Assembly: GCA_022844475.1 (NCBI GenBank)
Contig: JALHLR010000010.1
Location: forward strand, 18,977-82,976
Reading direction: 5' to 3'
Length of the DNA: 64,000 bases
DNA from: Hyphomonadaceae bacterium
Lineage (GTDB): Bacteria > Pseudomonadota > Alphaproteobacteria > Caulobacterales > Hyphomonadaceae
How positions within the stretch are numbered: the stretch's first letter is position 1; each line of letters begins with the position of its first letter. Both the position numbers and the translations under genes were made by a program. Positions 62,899 to 64,000 of the stretch are shown here, piece by piece. The notes under the pieces were generated by a model. That model saw only the letters and a list, made by a program, of their open reading frames with translations. It was not told the origin of the DNA and ran no database searches.

Positions 62899-63303
62899 AT
62901 GGACATTGTGAAGGGTGCGCTTGCCGCCGGTCTGATCCTTGGCGTGCTCGACGGGCTGTGGCTCGGCATTATCGCGCGGGAGTGGATTTTCCAGCAGCTG
63001 GGCGAGCTGCGGCGGTCGGACGTGCAGATTGTTCCTGCGGTCGCGTTTTACCTGCTCTACTCGGCCGGCCTGGGGTTTTTCGCGGTGGCCCCGGTGCTTG
63101 AGAGCGGTGACTGGATGAAGGCGGCAATGCTGGGCGGGTTCCTCGGCATGATCGCCTATGGGACTTATGACCTGACGAACTGGGCGGTCATGAAGAACTG
63201 GCCCGTGGCCATGAGCCTGGTGGACATCGTTTGGGGCACGGTCCTGTCAGCAGCCTCGGCGGCTGGGGCGGTGCTCCTGCTGAAGGGCATGAACTGGGCT
63301 TAG
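62899..63303 (+). CDS. DUF2177 membrane protein
   Basis: 134 residues from ATG 62899 (GGGAG eight bases before). Four predicted membrane helices with the family features LGVLDGLWLGIIAREW and GTYDLTNWAVMKNWPVAMSL. DUF2177 members are small membrane proteins of unknown role. The gene's 3' end overlaps the XRE gene on the other strand by four bases (63300-63303). Confidence 0.88.
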   Translation: MDIVKGALAAGLILGVLDGLWLGIIAREWIFQQLGELRRSDVQIVPAVAFYLLYSAGLGFFAVAPVLESGDWMKAAMLGGFLGMIAYGTYDLTNWAVMKNWPVAMSLVDIVWGTVLSAASAAGAVLLLKGMNWA

Positions 63304-63515
63304 GCCTCATCCCATTCGAACACGTCTTCGATGCCGATGTTGAAGACGTGTGCGATCCGGAAGGCTGCCTCAAGTGATGGTCCGTACTTGCCCGCTTCGA
63401 TGGCCGCAATCGTCTGGCGCGTCATGCCGATGCGCTCGGCGAGATCGCTCTGGGTCATCTCGCCGTGTTCGAAGCGGAGGCGGCGGATATGGTTGGCGAT
63501 ATGGAGCTTCGCCAT
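63300..63515 (-). CDS. XRE-family helix-turn-helix regulator
   Basis: 71 residues. The helix-turn-helix is in MTQSDLAERIGMTRQTIAAIEAGKYGPSL, ending IEDVFEWDEA. It resembles the YgzD/YozG-like small regulators found behind DUF2178-type membrane proteins. Probably controls its own operon. It starts three bases after the membrane protein gene upstream. Confidence 0.88.
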   Translation of the reverse strand: MAKLHIANHIRRLRFEHGEMTQSDLAERIGMTRQTIAAIEAGKYGPSLEAAFRIAHVFNIGIEDVFEWDEA

Positions 63516-63518
63516 CGC

Positions 63519-63956
63519 TCAATAGCCGCGCCGCAGCATCACGATCTGGGCGATGGCGACGCTGAGGGCCGCGCACACCATGGCCGCGCCGCCGACATTC
63601 ACGAAGCGAACGATCAGGTCGACCAGGCTCTCGCCGCGCATCGGCAGATGGGTAACGATGAGCGTTCCTGCCATTCCGATCATCAGCACGTAGTAGCCGA
63701 TCACATGGCTTCGCGCGTGGATCATCAGTTCGCGCTCATCGCTTGCGCTGCGCGAGTCGCGCGGCGTGGCAAGCAATGCGGCGAGGTTGAGCGCCACCTG
63801 CAACAGAACGAGGCCGACGATCGCCATGATGCCGAAGTGAAAGGCCTGCCATGACGTCTGCCGGAGCATGCCGGAGATGATCGCGCCGTAGTACGCGCCG
63901 AAGCAGACGAGGATCGTGACCAGCGTGATCCAGGCTGTCTTCTCACGGAACGACAT
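63519..63956 (-). CDS. Membrane protein paired with the XRE regulator (DUF2178-like)
   Basis: 145 residues with four hydrophobic helices and the cytoplasmic SASDERELMIHARSHVIGYY loop, which is typical of the DUF2178-like membrane partners of small XRE regulators. The two genes are three bases apart and form one unit. Function is unknown. Its promoter is in the last bases of the window. Confidence 0.8.
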   Translation of the reverse strand: MSFREKTAWITLVTILVCFGAYYGAIISGMLRQTSWQAFHFGIMAIVGLVLLQVALNLAALLATPRDSRSASDERELMIHARSHVIGYYVLMIGMAGTLIVTHLPMRGESLVDLIVRFVNVGGAAMVCAALSVAIAQIVMLRRGY

Positions 63957-64000
63957 TCGGTTTCCCCAAAAAAGTGACTCGACGCGATGTATAGAATACT

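Overview
This window is a GC-rich, gene-dense piece of an alphaproteobacterial chromosome, most likely from Caulobacterales (Hyphomonadaceae or a close relative). The evidence is a Caulobacter-type cpa/tad pilus operon, a dnaG-rpoD pair with an alphaproteobacterial RpoD, an ethylmalonyl-CoA pathway pair (crotonyl-CoA carboxylase/reductase and ethylmalonyl-CoA mutase), and many short convergent or divergent transcription units. I see no prophage, insertion sequence, CRISPR array, rRNA or tRNA. It reads as ordinary core chromosome with a few odd spots. Family assignments come from reading motifs in the translated sequence, not from database searches.

Layout. 1-12 kb: a truncated lipoprotein serine hydrolase, dihydroorotase (pyrC), a response regulator/PAS histidine kinase pair, class I ribonucleotide reductase small subunit, a yqjD/yqjE-like membrane pair followed by a CASTOR/POLLUX-type channel, AMP nucleosidase and an Atg22-like MFS transporter. 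11.6-21.8 kb: the Tad (Flp) pilus locus, with a small secretin-N-domain protein on the minus strand, the 52-residue Flp pilin (very strong terminator behind it), then cpaA, cpaB, cpaC, cpaD, cpaE, cpaF, tadB and tadC. The TadD-like TPR lipoprotein sits alone 23 kb further on. 21.8-31.6 kb: oxidative and accessory metabolism, with a cytochrome c-PQQ dehydrogenase, a Rieske oxygenase, a GFA-like protein with altered zinc ligands, an HVA1/DUF2945 protein, a serine hydrolase, a carotenoid oxygenase divergent from a TetR regulator, MsrA and a lipoprotein VOC protein.

31.6-38 kb: ethylmalonyl-CoA pathway genes ccr (minus) and ecm (plus), separated by a D-amino acid aminotransferase and a GIY-YIG-like protein, then two tandem DUF1801 genes. 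38-49 kb: SGNH hydrolase, GNAT, CsaA, an EamA transporter, glutamyl-Q tRNA(Asp) synthetase, a large unknown lipoprotein, TadD, and a leucyl aminopeptidase/MarR/NlpC-P60 cluster, then a methyltransferase. 49.6-54.1 kb: dnaG-rpoD. The DnaG zinc finger has lost three of four ligands, and RpoD carries a Lys/Ala/Pro-rich N-terminal extension. 54.1-55.4 kb is a decayed patch where a DUF1428 remnant abuts an M3 oligopeptidase remnant. 55.5-64 kb: MetY, DUF924, a YpfJ-like zinc protease, DUF72, VOC, the MltA lytic transglycosylase, HupE with a membrane-anchored partner, DUF2177, and an XRE regulator with its membrane partner.

The genes support a surface-attaching aerobic heterotroph: Tad pili for adhesion, the ethylmalonyl-CoA route for acetyl-CoA assimilation, and standard replication/transcription and cell-wall turnover. 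No clear candidate for an entirely new system stands out. The most useful leads are the altered DnaG zinc domain, the RpoD extension, the stand-alone secretin-domain protein beside flp, the palindromes upstream of ccr, and the paired pseudogenes after rpoD.
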